A stretch of 64,000 nt of DNA from Staphylococcus sp. IVB6214 (GCF_025558585.1 NZ_CP094723.1:1054001-1118000); one strand, 5' to 3'. Shown: positions 1 through 9,342, counted from the first letter of the stretch. A program made the numbers and translations. Notes: generated by a model from the sequence alone, not told the origin.

Positions 1-85
1 TTAATAAGCAAAATATAAAGATAATTAGAAACGTAATGATGGTTGTGACAAGTGTCCACTTGGTTTTCAGTGTAGGTTGCTTCAT
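1..85 (-). CDS. arlS: ArlS sensor histidine kinase, N-terminal fragment cut by the window edge
   Basis: Only the first 28 codons are in the window. Reading leftward from an ATG at 85 gives [10 protein letters not shown] followed by a hydrophobic run, as expected for a cytoplasmic tail leading into the first transmembrane helix of a sensor kinase. The ATG overlaps the TGA of arlR in an ATGA junction, so the two genes are co-transcribed and probably translationally coupled. ArlS is the membrane kinase that phosphorylates ArlR and controls adhesion, autolysis and virulence genes in staphylococci. The identity rests on the position directly after arlR and on the N-terminal pattern. The sensor, HAMP and kinase domains lie outside the window. 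Confidence 0.85.
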   Translation of the reverse strand, partial: MKQPTLKTKWTLVTTIITFLIIFIFCLL

Positions 86-759
86 TGACGAATCACATAC
101 CCAACTCCACGTACGGTCTCAATAATTTTTTCTTTTTGTATGACTTTTAATTTATTGCGTAAATATCGAATATAAACATCGACAACATTCGTCTCGACTT
201 CAGAATCATATCCCCAAACATGGTTCAAAATTTGTTCACGATGTAGAACGTGATTTTTATTTTCAGCGAGAACGAGTAATAAGTCGAATTCTGTCTTCGT
301 TAATTCGATGGTTTGTTCACCATATGACACGTGAAACGCATTTTTATCGATAACAATGCCACTTACTTCTACAGTGTCTTTATTCGTTTGTTGGTCATCA
401 GATGCACGTCTTACTAATGCACGTATCCTAGCTAACAATTCTTCAATTTCGAAAGGTTTTACGATATAATCATCTGCACCATGATCAAGCCCTTGTACTT
501 TGTCATAGATTTCCCCTTTTGCCGTAATCATAATAATCGGTGTATCCTTCTGTTTGCGGAGACGTTTACAAACTTCTAAGCCATCAATACCTGGCAGCAT
601 CAGATCGAGTAGTATAATATCAAAATTTTGTTGTAGTGCTATGTTTAAGCCAGATATGCCATCGTTTTTAATCGATACGTCATAATTTTCGTGTTTTAGT
701 TCAAGTTCGATAAAGCGTGCTAAGTTTTGCTCATCTTCAATAATTAATACATTTTTCAT
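82..759 (-). CDS. arlR: ArlR response regulator (OmpR/PhoB family)
   Basis: A 225-residue two-component regulator, slightly longer than the S. aureus protein. The receiver domain spans about residues 1-115 with the acidic pocket EDE at 8-10, the phospho-acceptor Asp52 in LLDLMLPG, a conserved Thr in MITAKG and the Lys of VKPFE. A winged-helix DNA-binding domain follows (about 130-225), ending in the typical RGVGYVIR. The start has a good ribosome site (GAGGTG). It is the partner of ArlS, whose start codon overlaps its stop. In staphylococci ArlRS acts on autolysis, adhesion, metal response and mgrA expression. It is transcribed away from isrR. Confidence 0.95.
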   Translation of the reverse strand: MKNVLIIEDEQNLARFIELELKHENYDVSIKNDGISGLNIALQQNFDIILLDLMLPGIDGLEVCKRLRKQKDTPIIMITAKGEIYDKVQGLDHGADDYIVKPFEIEELLARIRALVRRASDDQQTNKDTVEVSGIVIDKNAFHVSYGEQTIELTKTEFDLLLVLAENKNHVLHREQILNHVWGYDSEVETNVVDVYIRYLRNKLKVIQKEKIIETVRGVGYVIRQ

Positions 760-830
760 GTTGTCACCTCATCTATAATCATAGGACATATTAGGAGTTT
801 GAGAAAGATAAAAAAATTTGAACTTTCTAA

Positions 831-878
831 TTGACAATTATTCTCAATGAGTTATAATGTAATTGAAAATGATTATCA
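831..878 (+). promoter_or_regulatory. isrR promoter with two Fur boxes
   Basis: TTGACA (831-836) and TATAAT (853-858) are separated by 16 bases and form a near-consensus sigma-A promoter pointing rightward. Two 15-base sites of the Fur type (TGATAAT-N-ATTATCA) surround it: TGACAATTATTCTCA at 832-846, covering the -35, with two mismatches, and TGAAAATGATTATCA at 864-878, covering the predicted start of transcription, with one mismatch. Bound Fur should block RNA polymerase in iron-replete cells. The only element downstream is the small RNA. Confidence 0.85.
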
Positions 879-1029
879 ATCACAACGATTCCCCCCCACA
901 CTATTCGTTTTAATGGGTTGAGTCATTTTCAAATAATATCCCCTTTTATATGCCCGTATAAAAATTTCGTTGATATTAAATTAAACTATAAATAAAAGCC
1001 GTTGCATTTGCGTGCAACGGCTTTTATTT
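865..1029 (+). ncRNA. isrR: IsrR, iron-responsive small regulatory RNA
   Basis: A transcript of about 165 nt is defined by the promoter ending at 858 and the hairpin-plus-U terminator at 994-1029; no open reading frame is evident. It holds three C-rich stretches that can pair with Shine-Dalgarno sequences: CCCCCCC at 891-897, CCCC at 940-943 and CCC at 953-955. Location between arlR and pgpB, the two Fur boxes and the C-rich motifs all match IsrR of S. aureus (about 174 nt), which is made under iron starvation and down-regulates iron-costly functions such as nitrate respiration enzymes. The exact 5' end is inferred from promoter spacing. Target genes cannot be read from this window. Confidence 0.88.
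994..1025. terminator. Bidirectional terminator shared by isrR and pgpB
   Basis: A perfect 13-bp stem (AAAAGCCGTTGCA with its complement) closes a 6-base loop at 1007-1012. It is flanked by A and T runs, so it can end isrR on the plus strand and pgpB, which stops at 1032, on the minus strand. Confidence 0.9.
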
Positions 1030-1031
1030 GT

Positions 1032-1649
1032 TTAAGAAAGATTGAGTGGTTTTCTTAATATAATTTGTGTCAATGTGAGGAAGAATAAACCTCCTAATAT
1101 ACCAGCTAGTATATCTGTTGGATAATGAACGCCTAGATAAATACGTGATGCACAAATCAATAAAATCATCATGATAGATAAGGCAATGACAAAAGATTTA
1201 GATTTCCCTTTTAAGATACGTAAAGCGATAAAACAAATACTGCCAAAGAAGGCCGTCGATCCCATCGCATGGCCGCTCGGAAAACTTAAACCTGAGATAT
1301 CAATCAATCGCATCGTATTAGGGCGCTCTCTATTAAAAATATGTTTTAAAATTGGATTGCTCAGCCGAGCTAAAATCATTGTAAGGGCTAAATAGAGTGC
1401 CTCAGCACGATATTGATACTTTGTGAGTAATACAACGAGAACGATTGTTAATACAACCATCCCTATGACTTCTCCGATATATGTTACGGTAAGAAAAATC
1501 ACTGTCATCACACTACTATGAGATGTAAAGATAAATTCATAGACGTGGGCGTCAATCCACTTACCAATTGAAGCATTGTGTAAGCGTGCAATCAACAAAA
1601 ACAAACCACTATAAATAAACATATAAAGCATTTTTTTCAAATGTGTCAT
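1032..1649 (-). CDS. pgpB: PAP2-family membrane phosphatase (PgpB-like)
   Basis: A 205-residue polytopic membrane protein of the type 2 phosphatidic acid phosphatase superfamily. The three signature motifs are present: K-x6-RP as KHIFNRERP near residue 105, PSGH near 125, and SRIYLGVHYPTD near 170, which holds the catalytic His and Asp. Hydrophobic helices surround them. Members remove phosphate from undecaprenyl pyrophosphate, phosphatidylglycerol phosphate or related lipids outside the membrane; the substrate here cannot be told from sequence. It follows murG by 10 bases and probably shares its transcript, which would suit a role in recycling the lipid carrier used by MurG. Confidence 0.85.
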   Translation of the reverse strand: MTHLKKMLYMFIYSGLFLLIARLHNASIGKWIDAHVYEFIFTSHSSVMTVIFLTVTYIGEVIGMVVLTIVLVVLLTKYQYRAEALYLALTMILARLSNPILKHIFNRERPNTMRLIDISGLSFPSGHAMGSTAFFGSICFIALRILKGKSKSFVIALSIMMILLICASRIYLGVHYPTDILAGILGGLFFLTLTQIILRKPLNLS

Positions 1650-1659
1650 ACGTCACTCC

Positions 1660-2730
1660 TTAGCCAATACCATCATGAATAATTTTATCAAGCAAAGCTT
1701 CCTTCGTATAACTTTCTGTAAAGCTTTGCATGTTTTTTATATAGTCATCTCGTGATTGTTCGAGTGTCTTTAATGATGAACTGATTGTACCGTTTGTAAG
1801 TGTTGCTTCGTCAATGGTCATCGCATATCCTTGTTGTGCAAAATAGTTGGCATTATCAATTTGATCACCGCGAGATTGATCTAAACCTAACGGAATAAGC
1901 AACATTGGAAGACGTAATGTCAAAAATTCATAAATGGCGTTAGATCCTGCACGTGAAATAACAGTATCAGTGATTGCTAAAAGGTCTGTTAACTCATCAG
2001 TTACAAATTCATATTGAACATAACCTGATTTTGCAAGTGTTTCATCCTTCAATCCTTTACCTGTTAAATGAACGACTTGATATGTGTTTAACAATAAATC
2101 AAGTTCCGCTCTTAAATGTTCATTAATCTTTTGGCTGCCTAAACTACCTCCCATCACGAGAAGTGTTTTTTTCGATGGTTGAAAACCTGTAAGCGCATAT
2201 CCACGATCTTTGTTACCATTTTTTAAGTCTTCACGAATTGTTGCCCCGACAAAGACACCTTTATCAGCAGGAACATGTTTTAAAGTATCTTCAAATGTTG
2301 TATATATTTTTTTAGCAAACTTCATTGCAATTTTATTTGCTAAACCAGGTGTTAGATCAGATTCGTGTACGATTACTGGAATATTCAATGATTTTGCCGC
2401 AAGTACAACAGGTACTGAGACAAAGCCACCTTTTGAAAAAATTAAGTTTGGTTGCTCACGTTTTAAAATTTTTCTTGCATCTAATATGCCTTTTAATACT
2501 TTAAATACGTCTTTTAAGTTCTCTTTTGAGAGATACCGACGCAACTTACCACTAGAAATTGGATAGTAAGGTGTCTCTGGTAACTGTGATGTAATCATTT
2601 CACGTTCAATGCCTTCTTTTGAACCGATATACATCGTGTCATACCCTTTCTTTGTTGCGGCTGGAATTAAACTTAAGTTAACGGAAACGTGACCGACTGT
2701 GCCGCCACCTGTAAATGCAATTTTAACCAT
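1660..2730 (-). CDS. murG: MurG, UDP-GlcNAc:lipid I N-acetylglucosaminyltransferase
   Basis: A 356-residue GT28-family glycosyltransferase, the usual length in staphylococci. It transfers GlcNAc to lipid I to make lipid II on the inner face of the membrane. The N-terminal glycine loop GGGTVGH (8-14) binds the acceptor; the second glycine-rich loop MGGSLGSQ lies near 195; the donor-binding part SRAGSNAIYE with PLGLDQSRGDQ lies in the C-terminal half. The ATG has the ribosome site GAGGGAGA. The gene sits between the broken acetyltransferase gene and pgpB, the staphylococcal arrangement, rather than in the large division gene cluster. Confidence 0.97.
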   Translation of the reverse strand: MVKIAFTGGGTVGHVSVNLSLIPAATKKGYDTMYIGSKEGIEREMITSQLPETPYYPISSGKLRRYLSKENLKDVFKVLKGILDARKILKREQPNLIFSKGGFVSVPVVLAAKSLNIPVIVHESDLTPGLANKIAMKFAKKIYTTFEDTLKHVPADKGVFVGATIREDLKNGNKDRGYALTGFQPSKKTLLVMGGSLGSQKINEHLRAELDLLLNTYQVVHLTGKGLKDETLAKSGYVQYEFVTDELTDLLAITDTVISRAGSNAIYEFLTLRLPMLLIPLGLDQSRGDQIDNANYFAQQGYAMTIDEATLTNGTISSSLKTLEQSRDDYIKNMQSFTESYTKEALLDKIIHDGIG

Positions 2731-2740
2731 ATTCTCCCTC

Positions 2741-3247
2741 TCATCTTGTTAATTTTTTATAGTATGCATAAAATGGTTTGCCTTTATCAAAAGGGAAAAG
2801 ATCACTGGTCATTTCCCCTGATTTGATAAAGTGATGTTTCTTAAATAACCTTTGTGCGCGTATGTTTTCTGAGAATGTATCTGTCAGCAATACTGTTTTT
2901 TGATGTTGTTCAGCATATGAAGTTGCAAAGTGCATCAATTGTTTTGCTGTACCAGGGTATTGTGAAGATGCAACGAGTCTGTGTATGACAAAAGCATTTT
3001 TACGATCGATGGGCCACTCCAGTTGATCGTACTAATCGGGTGCTTCATCATTAATGACAATGAATCCTTTAATGATTTCTTGTTCATCAAGAATAAAGAG
3101 TGTTTGTTCTTGAATATCCCTTTCAAAATCTTGTAATACTGGATATTGTGCATCCCATTGTGGATTGTTATCCTGTTTCATAAGCATTTTAGCTTCTCTC
3201 ACTAACGTATCAATTGCTTGTAAGTCAGACATTGTTGCAAGTCTCAT
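2741..3247 (-). pseudogene. GNAT-family N-acetyltransferase interrupted by an in-frame TAG
   Basis: The frame opens with ATG at 3247 and runs 71 codons to NDEAPD, where a TAG occupies 3032-3034. The same frame then continues without any indel for 96 codons (YDQLEWPIDRKNAFVIHRLV and on) to the stop at 2741. Joined, the product is about 167 residues, the full length of the acetyltransferase encoded between ctpA and murG in other staphylococci. The acetyl-CoA loop region QYPGTAKQL and the C-terminal FDKGKPFYAYYK are intact but lie after the stop. The acylation substrate is unknown. Either a recent nonsense mutation or a base-calling error explains it; lack of any other damage argues that the change is young. 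Confidence 0.85.
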
Positions 3248-3254
3248 CTCATCA

Positions 3255-4676
3255 TCACTTCCCTAGTTTTTTGAGTGTACGCGACAGCATTACATCTTCT
3301 TCTGATGACTTTTTCACAAGTTGTTCTGTCATTTTTTCATTTGTTTTGCGATTAAACAACCCATTTGTTTCAATTTTTTGATCTGTTTGGAAAGATTGAA
3401 TCGCTGTTTCTAAAGTTGAGTCGAAGTGCTCATCAACTTGGCCGACATCATAACCGAGCGCATCAAGTCCTGTTTTGATTGATTTAATATATTTTGATTG
3501 ATCGCCAACTTTGAAGGATTTATCAGTTGGAATAACTGTCATATTCTCGTAAGCAGCACCTTTAACTTCAACATCGGGTTTAATTCCTTTTTCATGAATG
3601 TAATGACCTTTTGGTGTGAGCCATTTCATCTCTGTATATTTTAACAATGATCCATCGCTAAATTCATGCGTTGTTTGAACGATCCCCTTACCAAAGGATT
3701 TTTCACCGTACACTTTTGCAACGTCATAGTCTTTGAGTGCCCCTGTGAATACTTCGGAAGCACTTGCAGATCCTTCATTGATTAAAATTCCGATATTAAG
3801 ATCACGAATCCCTTCAAGTGGTTTGTGCGCTGTTGTAATCTGACGTTTCTGCTTTCCTTTTTCAAGTTGAACAGCAGTTTGGCCTTCATCGATAAAAATA
3901 TTAGCCATATCGACGGCTTCATCTAATAAGCCACCGGGGTTATTTCGTAAATCAATCAATATATTTTTCGCTCCATCTTTTTGTGCTTTTTCAATTGCTG
4001 CTTTTAATTCATCCGCTGTGCCTTCTTGGAATTTGTTGATTTTAAAAACATGTGTTTGACCGTGTTTTTCATGTTTGACACTTTCAACATGAATTGTCTC
4101 TCTTTCAATTGAAAATTCTTTCTTTTCACCACTGCGTTTAATTAATAACTTCACAGTTGTGCCTTCCTTACCGCGCACTTGTTTTACGATTTCTGTCAAT
4201 GGCTTGCCCTTTACATCATGTCCATTTACAGCGATGAGTTCATCCCTCGGCTGAATGCCTGCTTTTTCAGCTGGCGATTCTTTGATAGGACTTGCGATAT
4301 AGATTTTCCCATCTTTTTGTTCCATTTCTGCCCCAATACCAACAAAGTCACCAGAAACATCTTCGTTGAAAGATTTTGTTTCTTCTGTTGTCATGTATTC
4401 AGTATAAGGGTCTTTCAAACTCTTTGTCATGCCTTTAATTGCATCTTCAAGTAATAATGATTTATCTGTATTTTTATAATAATCTGTTGCGATTAATTCA
4501 TAAACTTCACCGAGCTTCTCAGCATTTTTTTGAATACTTGGATCAGTTGTTGAATGTTTCCAATACCATAGGCTCGTCAGTATGATAACAGTTGTTAAAA
4601 TAATTGTGACGAGAATGCTTAACACGAAGTACTTTAGCGGTATATATTTAGGCGTTTTAGTTTTCTTTGGTTTCAT
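3255..4676 (-). CDS. ctpA: CtpA-type carboxy-terminal processing protease (S41)
   Basis: A 473-residue membrane-anchored serine protease. A lysine-rich N-terminus is followed by one transmembrane helix (about 17-43), a PDZ domain (about 110-190, with KESPAEKAGIQPRDE), the S41 catalytic domain, and a C-terminal peptidoglycan-binding repeat (about 390-450). The catalytic Ser lies in NEGSASASEVF near residue 300 and the general-base Lys in SFGKGIVQ about 25 residues later. In S. aureus CtpA sits at the cell envelope and contributes to stress tolerance and virulence. The stop is 7 bases before the acetyltransferase start, so the two probably share an mRNA. The ribosome site is AAGGAGC. Confidence 0.94.
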   Translation of the reverse strand: MKPKKTKTPKYIPLKYFVLSILVTIILTTVIILTSLWYWKHSTTDPSIQKNAEKLGEVYELIATDYYKNTDKSLLLEDAIKGMTKSLKDPYTEYMTTEETKSFNEDVSGDFVGIGAEMEQKDGKIYIASPIKESPAEKAGIQPRDELIAVNGHDVKGKPLTEIVKQVRGKEGTTVKLLIKRSGEKKEFSIERETIHVESVKHEKHGQTHVFKINKFQEGTADELKAAIEKAQKDGAKNILIDLRNNPGGLLDEAVDMANIFIDEGQTAVQLEKGKQKRQITTAHKPLEGIRDLNIGILINEGSASASEVFTGALKDYDVAKVYGEKSFGKGIVQTTHEFSDGSLLKYTEMKWLTPKGHYIHEKGIKPDVEVKGAAYENMTVIPTDKSFKVGDQSKYIKSIKTGLDALGYDVGQVDEHFDSTLETAIQSFQTDQKIETNGLFNRKTNEKMTEQLVKKSSEEDVMLSRTLKKLGK

Positions 4677-4813
4677 AATCCAGCTCCTTGTATATAATGA
4701 ATCGGCTAAAAGTGAGGAAAAGATAAAGGAGCCTCTTGCGGTTATATTTTTATAAACAAGTTAAGATGTTTTACCTATCTAACAATGTTGTATTTTAATG
4801 TTTATGACTCAAA

Positions 4814-4846
4814 AAAGGTTGGGACATGATTCATATCTCAACCTTT
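4814..4846 (-). terminator. Terminator downstream of yozE, with GGGACA-type hairpin
   Basis: AAAGGTTGGGA pairs with the 3' arm TCTCAACCTTT (one G-U pair). On the minus strand the hairpin is followed by six T. It ends the crr-yozE transcript and resembles other GGGACA hairpins in the window. Confidence 0.75.
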
Positions 4847-4884
4847 GATGAATGTTATTTGCAATGTCGTAGTGTGTATGATGA

Positions 4885-5106
4885 TTAAAATTGAAGCCAT
4901 TCCTGATATTCTTCAAATAAATGATCAAATACAGAAAGTGGTATGGAATATGTCCCTTCTGTTTCGATATAACGAGATATTTGATCAAAATCTGTCTCAT
5001 ATTTTGGGAAATCAAGATCTTGAAATATCATCTCAGCCAATTGTCCTTTGTCATCACGACGACCTCTCACTGTCAGAGCAAATTGGTAAAAAGAGGCATC
5101 TTTCAT
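4885..5106 (-). CDS. yozE: YozE family protein (UPF0346)
   Basis: A 73-residue small acidic protein that matches the UPF0346/YozE family over its whole length: [20 protein letters not shown] at the start, the DLDFP segment, and [14 protein letters not shown] at the end. Structures of this family show a small helical bundle, but no biochemical role is established. Its ATG overlaps the TAA of crr by one base (TAATG) and its own ribosome site is weak, which suggests translation by coupling to crr. The same neighbours occur in S. aureus. Function is unknown. Confidence 0.85.
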   Translation of the reverse strand: MKDASFYQFALTVRGRRDDKGQLAEMIFQDLDFPKYETDFDQISRYIETEGTYSIPLSVFDHLFEEYQEWLQF

Positions 5107-5609
5107 TATTTCACAGTCACATCTATTACGAGCGTTTGCCCTTTTTCTAATGCAGTCACTTCTTGAAATTGATGCGTTTCAACGTGGTCTGCGAAGTTTG
5201 TGATAATGATAGGTGAGATAATTGATTTAGCATTTTCATTAATGTAATCTAAATCAAATGATACAAGTGCATCGCCTACATTTACTCGGTCACCACTTTC
5301 TACAAGTGTTTCAAAACCTTCTCCATTCAGTTGAACTGTATCCAAACCGATATGAACGAGTACTTCTAAACCGTTGTCGGCTTTTAATCCAATTGCATGT
5401 TTTGTTGGGAATACGTTATCTACAACACCTTCAATCGGTGATACAACTTTTCCTTCTGTTGGTTTAATACCAAAACCGTCACCCATCATTTTTTGTGCAA
5501 AAACGAGGTCTGGAATGTCCTCGACTTTAACATACTCACCAGTCATTGGTGCATAAATCTTAACATCTTTGCTTGCTTCATTACCTTTTCCAAATAACTT
5601 TTTAAACAT
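5106..5609 (-). CDS. crr: Glucose-type PTS EIIA component (Crr)
   Basis: A 167-residue EIIA(Glc) domain protein. It carries phosphate from HPr to a glucose-family EIICB and, in Firmicutes, takes part in sugar uptake rather than adenylate cyclase control. The phosphorylated His is in [10 protein letters not shown] near residue 88, with the second active-site His in [10 protein letters not shown] about 15 residues earlier. I set the start at the ATG at 5609 (MFKKLFGK), eight bases after GGAG, rather than at the in-frame GTG at 5618, which lies inside the ribosome site. It lies downstream of msrB by 15 bases and is coupled to yozE. Confidence 0.95.
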   Translation of the reverse strand: MFKKLFGKGNEASKDVKIYAPMTGEYVKVEDIPDLVFAQKMMGDGFGIKPTEGKVVSPIEGVVDNVFPTKHAIGLKADNGLEVLVHIGLDTVQLNGEGFETLVESGDRVNVGDALVSFDLDYINENAKSIISPIIITNFADHVETHQFQEVTALEKGQTLVIDVTVK

Positions 5610-5624
5610 GACGTTCACTCCTCT

Positions 5625-6053
5625 TTATTTGTCGAACAATTTAATATAATCTCCATAGCCCAGTGCTTCCAGTTTTTCATATGGAATGAACTGAACAGCA
5701 GCGGAGTTGATACAATAGCGCAAGCCACCACGCTCTTTAGGGCCGTCATTAAATACATGACCTAAGTGACTATTGCTCCCTTCTGAACGAACTTCAGTGC
5801 GTAACATACCGAATGATTTGTCAACAAGTTCAATAATTTCGTCATCATCAATTGCTTTCGAAAAACTTGGCCATCCACAATCTGATTCAAATTTATCATT
5901 GGAAGTAAACAAAGGTTTACCTGATAATTTATCGACATAAATACCTTTGTCAAAGTGGTTCCAATACTCATTGTCAAATGGTGGTTCTGTACCATCTTGT
6001 TGTGTGACTAGATATTCGATATCCGTTAAATCTGATTTATCTTTTTTAATCAT
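5625..6053 (-). CDS. msrB: Peptide-methionine (R)-S-oxide reductase MsrB
   Basis: A 142-residue MsrB that reduces the R epimer of methionine sulfoxide in proteins. It has the substrate-binding CGWPSF and the catalytic Cys in [13 protein letters not shown] near the C-terminus. The paired CxxC motifs that bind zinc in many MsrB proteins are absent. The start is taken as the second ATG (6053), seven bases from a GGGGG ribosome site; the first ATG at 6059 is too close to it. The start lies inside the end of msrA (8-base overlap), so both reductases are made together and cover both sulfoxide epimers. Confidence 0.95.
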   Translation of the reverse strand: MIKKDKSDLTDIEYLVTQQDGTEPPFDNEYWNHFDKGIYVDKLSGKPLFTSNDKFESDCGWPSFSKAIDDDEIIELVDKSFGMLRTEVRSEGSNSHLGHVFNDGPKERGGLRYCINSAAVQFIPYEKLEALGYGDYIKLFDK

Positions 6054-6573
6054 GTACATTCCCCCAATGTTTTTCTATAAATGCTTTTCTACCAGATCCA
6101 TTTTGATATTGTGCATAATGCTGTGGATTTTTAAGGTAATAATCTTGATGATGTGTCTCAGCTGGATAGAAATTTTTATAAGGTTCAACGGGTGTTACGA
6201 TAGGCTTATCAAAAATGCCTTGTACATCTAAGTTTCTGATTTTTTCAAGTGCTATTTGTTGCTGATCGGAATCATGATAGAAAATAACCGGTCGATAACT
6301 GTCGCCTCTATCAAAGAATTGTCCTTTATCATCGGTTGGATCGAATGTTTTGAAATAAATATCTAAAATATCTTCGTATGAAATAACTTCAGGATCATAA
6401 GTGATTTGTACAGCTTCCACATGGCCTGTTGTATTGGAACATACTTGTTCGTAGGTTGGATTTTCAACATGTCCACCACTATATCCTGATACAATTCCTT
6501 CTATACCATCATAAGATGTAAATGGCTTCACTAAACACCAAAAACATCCGCCTGCAAGTGTTGCTTGTGACAT
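6046..6573 (-). CDS. msrA: Peptide-methionine (S)-S-oxide reductase MsrA
   Basis: A 175-residue MsrA with the nucleophilic Cys in the signature GGCFWC near the N-terminus, followed by [16 protein letters not shown] and the HQDYYLKNP region typical of the family. It repairs the S epimer of methionine sulfoxide. The start is placed at the second ATG (6573), because the first (6579) directly abuts the GAGGG ribosome site. It overlaps msrB and lies 18 bases after fakB2, so these genes likely form one unit with crr and yozE. Staphylococci usually carry more than one msrA; this is the copy linked to msrB. Confidence 0.95.
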   Translation of the reverse strand: MSQATLAGGCFWCLVKPFTSYDGIEGIVSGYSGGHVENPTYEQVCSNTTGHVEAVQITYDPEVISYEDILDIYFKTFDPTDDKGQFFDRGDSYRPVIFYHDSDQQQIALEKIRNLDVQGIFDKPIVTPVEPYKNFYPAETHHQDYYLKNPQHYAQYQNGSGRKAFIEKHWGNVHD

Positions 6574-6591
6574 GATCATCCCTCATTTCGT

Positions 6592-7440
6592 TTAGTATGT
6601 GTCTTCTTTTAAGACGATTAAACCGATTGCGCCTTTGCCGGTATGTGTAGAAATAACAGGAGACGTATGGCTTAATTGGAAACTTCCCACTTCAAATGTT
6701 TCATCCAGTTTGTCTTTCACTTTGTTCATGAAATCTTCAGCATCAGCATGTGAGATACCAACACTCTCTAATTTTGAACCGTCAGCAAATGGTTTTAAGT
6801 CACTTACAAGTTGCTTGACGCATGCCGACTGTGTGCGAACATTATGAATCATTTCTAACTTACCGTCCACCAATTCACCGATTGGTTTGATTTTCATAAG
6901 ATTACCTAAGAAACCTTTTGTTTTGCTAATACGTCCACCTTTGATTAACTGATCAAGCTGTCCGATAACAACATAGAGTTTGATATTTTTTTGAAGTTTT
7001 TCTAATTTTTTTAGAATCTCTTCAGTTGAGATACCTTCTTCAATCCACTTAACAAGATATTGAATTTGATACGCTAATCCCCATGCGATAAATTTTGAAT
7101 CAATAACGGTAATGTTACCATCTACCATTTCACTTGCTTGTCGTGCAGTTTGAACCGTACCACTTAAGCCAGATGTTAAGTGAATACTAATGATTTCAAC
7201 GTCATCTTTAGCTAATTCTTCATATTTTTCAACAAACTTTCCTAAAGGCGGTTGACTTGTTTTTAAGTCGTAACTATCGTCTCCCAAATAGTTGATATAA
7301 TCTTCTGATGAAATATCAGTCTGGTCTTCATAGGACTTTCCATTAATTGTAACGCTTAATGGGATGACATGAATGCCATGTTCTTTCAAGTACGATGGAT
7401 CTAGATCAGATGTTGAATCTGTCACAATAATACGCTGCAT
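6592..7440 (-). CDS. fakB2: DegV-family fatty-acid-binding protein FakB2
   Basis: A 282-residue DegV-fold protein. FakB proteins hold a fatty acid in a buried pocket and present its carboxyl group to the kinase FakA, giving acyl-phosphate for phospholipid synthesis. Family motifs are visible: TDSTSDL at the N-terminus, HLTSGLSGT near 95, KGGRISKTKGFLG near 170, and HTGKGAIGL near the C-terminus. The position between msrA and folA is that of S. aureus fakB2, the carrier preferring unsaturated (oleate-like) chains; that preference is inferred from orthology and context. The ATG follows GGAGG by nine bases. Confidence 0.9.
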   Translation of the reverse strand: MQRIIVTDSTSDLDPSYLKEHGIHVIPLSVTINGKSYEDQTDISSEDYINYLGDDSYDLKTSQPPLGKFVEKYEELAKDDVEIISIHLTSGLSGTVQTARQASEMVDGNITVIDSKFIAWGLAYQIQYLVKWIEEGISTEEILKKLEKLQKNIKLYVVIGQLDQLIKGGRISKTKGFLGNLMKIKPIGELVDGKLEMIHNVRTQSACVKQLVSDLKPFADGSKLESVGISHADAEDFMNKVKDKLDETFEVGSFQLSHTSPVISTHTGKGAIGLIVLKEDTY

Positions 7441-7457
7441 AATATAAAGCCTCCAAT

Positions 7458-7946
<489 letters not shown>

Positions 7947-7952
7947 TCAAAA

Positions 7953-8906
7953 TTACACCGCAATCGGTGCTTTGATAGGTGGATGAGATGAATAGTTCAC
8001 AACTTCTAAATCTTCATATTCAATATCGAAAATAGACTTATCTGTATGAATAATGAGTTCAGGTGGCGCAAAGCTTGTACGTTCAAGCTGTGTATTTACA
8101 GCGTCGATATGATTGCTGTATATGTGTGCATCACCAAATGTATGAACGAATTCCCCTACTTCTAAACCACATTCTCTCGCAATTAAATGCGTGAGTAGAC
8201 TATAGCTTGCGATGTTGAATGGTACACCGAGAAAAATATCAGCGCTACGTTGGTATAATTGACAACTCAACTTGTTATCTTCTACATAAAATTGAAAGAG
8301 CGTATGACATGGTGGGAGCGCCATCGATTCAATCTCTGCAGGATTCCAAGCACTGATGATGTGACGTCTAGAGTTTGGTGATTGCTTGATTTGTTCGATT
8401 ACTGTTTTTAATTGATCAATATGTTGACCGTCTGCGCCAACCCAATCCCGCCATTGTTTACCGTATACATTGCCTAAATCTCCGTGTTTTTGCATGAATA
8501 CGTCATCAGTTAAAATGGCATTTTTAAATTTTTTCATCTCTTCATCATATTGAACTTTAAAATCTGGATCTACTAGGCTACGATGACCGAAATCAGTCAT
8601 ATCGGGACCAGTGTAATCCGGGCTCTGTATGTATTTTTCAAAAGGCCATTCGTTCCATATGTTGTTGTTATATTGTAAAAGATATCTTAGGTTCGTATCG
8701 CCACGAATAAACCATATGAGTTCTGTTGCGATAAGTTTAAATGATACTTTTTTTGTCGTTAATAATGGAAACCCTTTTGATAGGTCAAAGCGTAGTTGAT
8801 GACCGAACTTTGAGATGGTACCTGTTGCTGTACGATCATCACGATGATTGCCTATTTCTAAAATTTCAGTGCATAGCTCATGGTATGCTTGATCAAATGG
8901 ATTCAT
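7953..8906 (-). CDS. thyA: Thymidylate synthase ThyA
   Basis: A 317-residue ThyA. It converts dUMP to dTMP using methylene-tetrahydrofolate and releases dihydrofolate for the adjacent FolA. The catalytic Cys is in [13 protein letters not shown]; the phosphate-binding [17 protein letters not shown] and the C-terminal IKAPIAV are intact. It has the roughly 50-residue insertion common to Firmicutes enzymes of this length. The start is the ATG at 8906 (MNPFDQAYH), six bases after an AGAGGTG ribosome site; the in-frame GTG at 8915 is part of that site. It is the first gene of the thyA-folA unit. Confidence 0.97.
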   Translation of the reverse strand: MNPFDQAYHELCTEILEIGNHRDDRTATGTISKFGHQLRFDLSKGFPLLTTKKVSFKLIATELIWFIRGDTNLRYLLQYNNNIWNEWPFEKYIQSPDYTGPDMTDFGHRSLVDPDFKVQYDEEMKKFKNAILTDDVFMQKHGDLGNVYGKQWRDWVGADGQHIDQLKTVIEQIKQSPNSRRHIISAWNPAEIESMALPPCHTLFQFYVEDNKLSCQLYQRSADIFLGVPFNIASYSLLTHLIARECGLEVGEFVHTFGDAHIYSNHIDAVNTQLERTSFAPPELIIHTDKSIFDIEYEDLEVVNYSSHPPIKAPIAV

Positions 8907-8915
8907 GACGTTCAC

Positions 8916-9342
8916 CTCTTTCCTTTAATATCTATAATAGACGATTTTATAGAAATTTAAAAATAAAAAACAAATAGCAGTTAGATAGAAAGTGTATGAA
9001 ATGGCTGATTGCTTCTGATAATATCTGCTTCTATGTATAAAAAGAGGGAGTGGGACAGAAATCTTTTTTGCTATAAAAGATTTCGTCGTCCCACCCCGGC
9101 AAGGATGACTAGAAGTTTTGCATTAGCTGATTGATATGTGACTACGTTTACTTAATAAACTTGGCACACATCTAATCATCTTTGCAGCGGCACTACGACA
9201 AAATCATTATAAATGTTTATGATTTTTGTAGTGCTCCCAAAGTTTGTAAAAACGCATTTTCACTTCAGACACCTACTGCCATTTTACGTTATTATACATA
9301 CAAAAGGGCTGAGTACTATGTCCCAGCCCCATTTCAACATGA
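8916..9342. repeat. 427-base non-coding region with hairpin repeats of the staphylococcal GGGAC/GTCCC type
   Basis: No convincing gene lies here. It contains at least three hairpins: 9046-9097 (GTGGGAC with GTCCCAC plus AGAAATCTTTT with AAAAGATTTC), 9190-9234 (GCACTAC with GTAGTGC plus AAAATCAT with ATGATTTT), and 9306-9329 (GGGCTG with CAGCCC), the last a terminator. The GAGTGGGACAGAAAT to CGTCGTCCCACCCC core resembles an intergenic repeat that recurs in staphylococcal genomes, as far as I recall. It may be a dispersed mobile-like repeat that also ends transcription. Confidence 0.6.
9306..9329 (-). terminator. Terminator downstream of brxA
   Basis: GGGCTG and CAGCCC form a 6-bp stem around a 12-base loop that holds GGGACATAG on the minus strand. 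It is followed by TTTT and lies 14 bases after the brxA stop. Confidence 0.7.

Noticed and set aside
1171-1395. 74-codon plus-strand frame opposite pgpB
   Set aside because: Antisense to conserved PAP2 motifs, no ribosome site; shadow.
2935-3153. 72-codon frame within the broken acetyltransferase
   Set aside because: It is out of frame with the acetyltransferase, whose frame continues cleanly past the TAG; no frameshift is needed.
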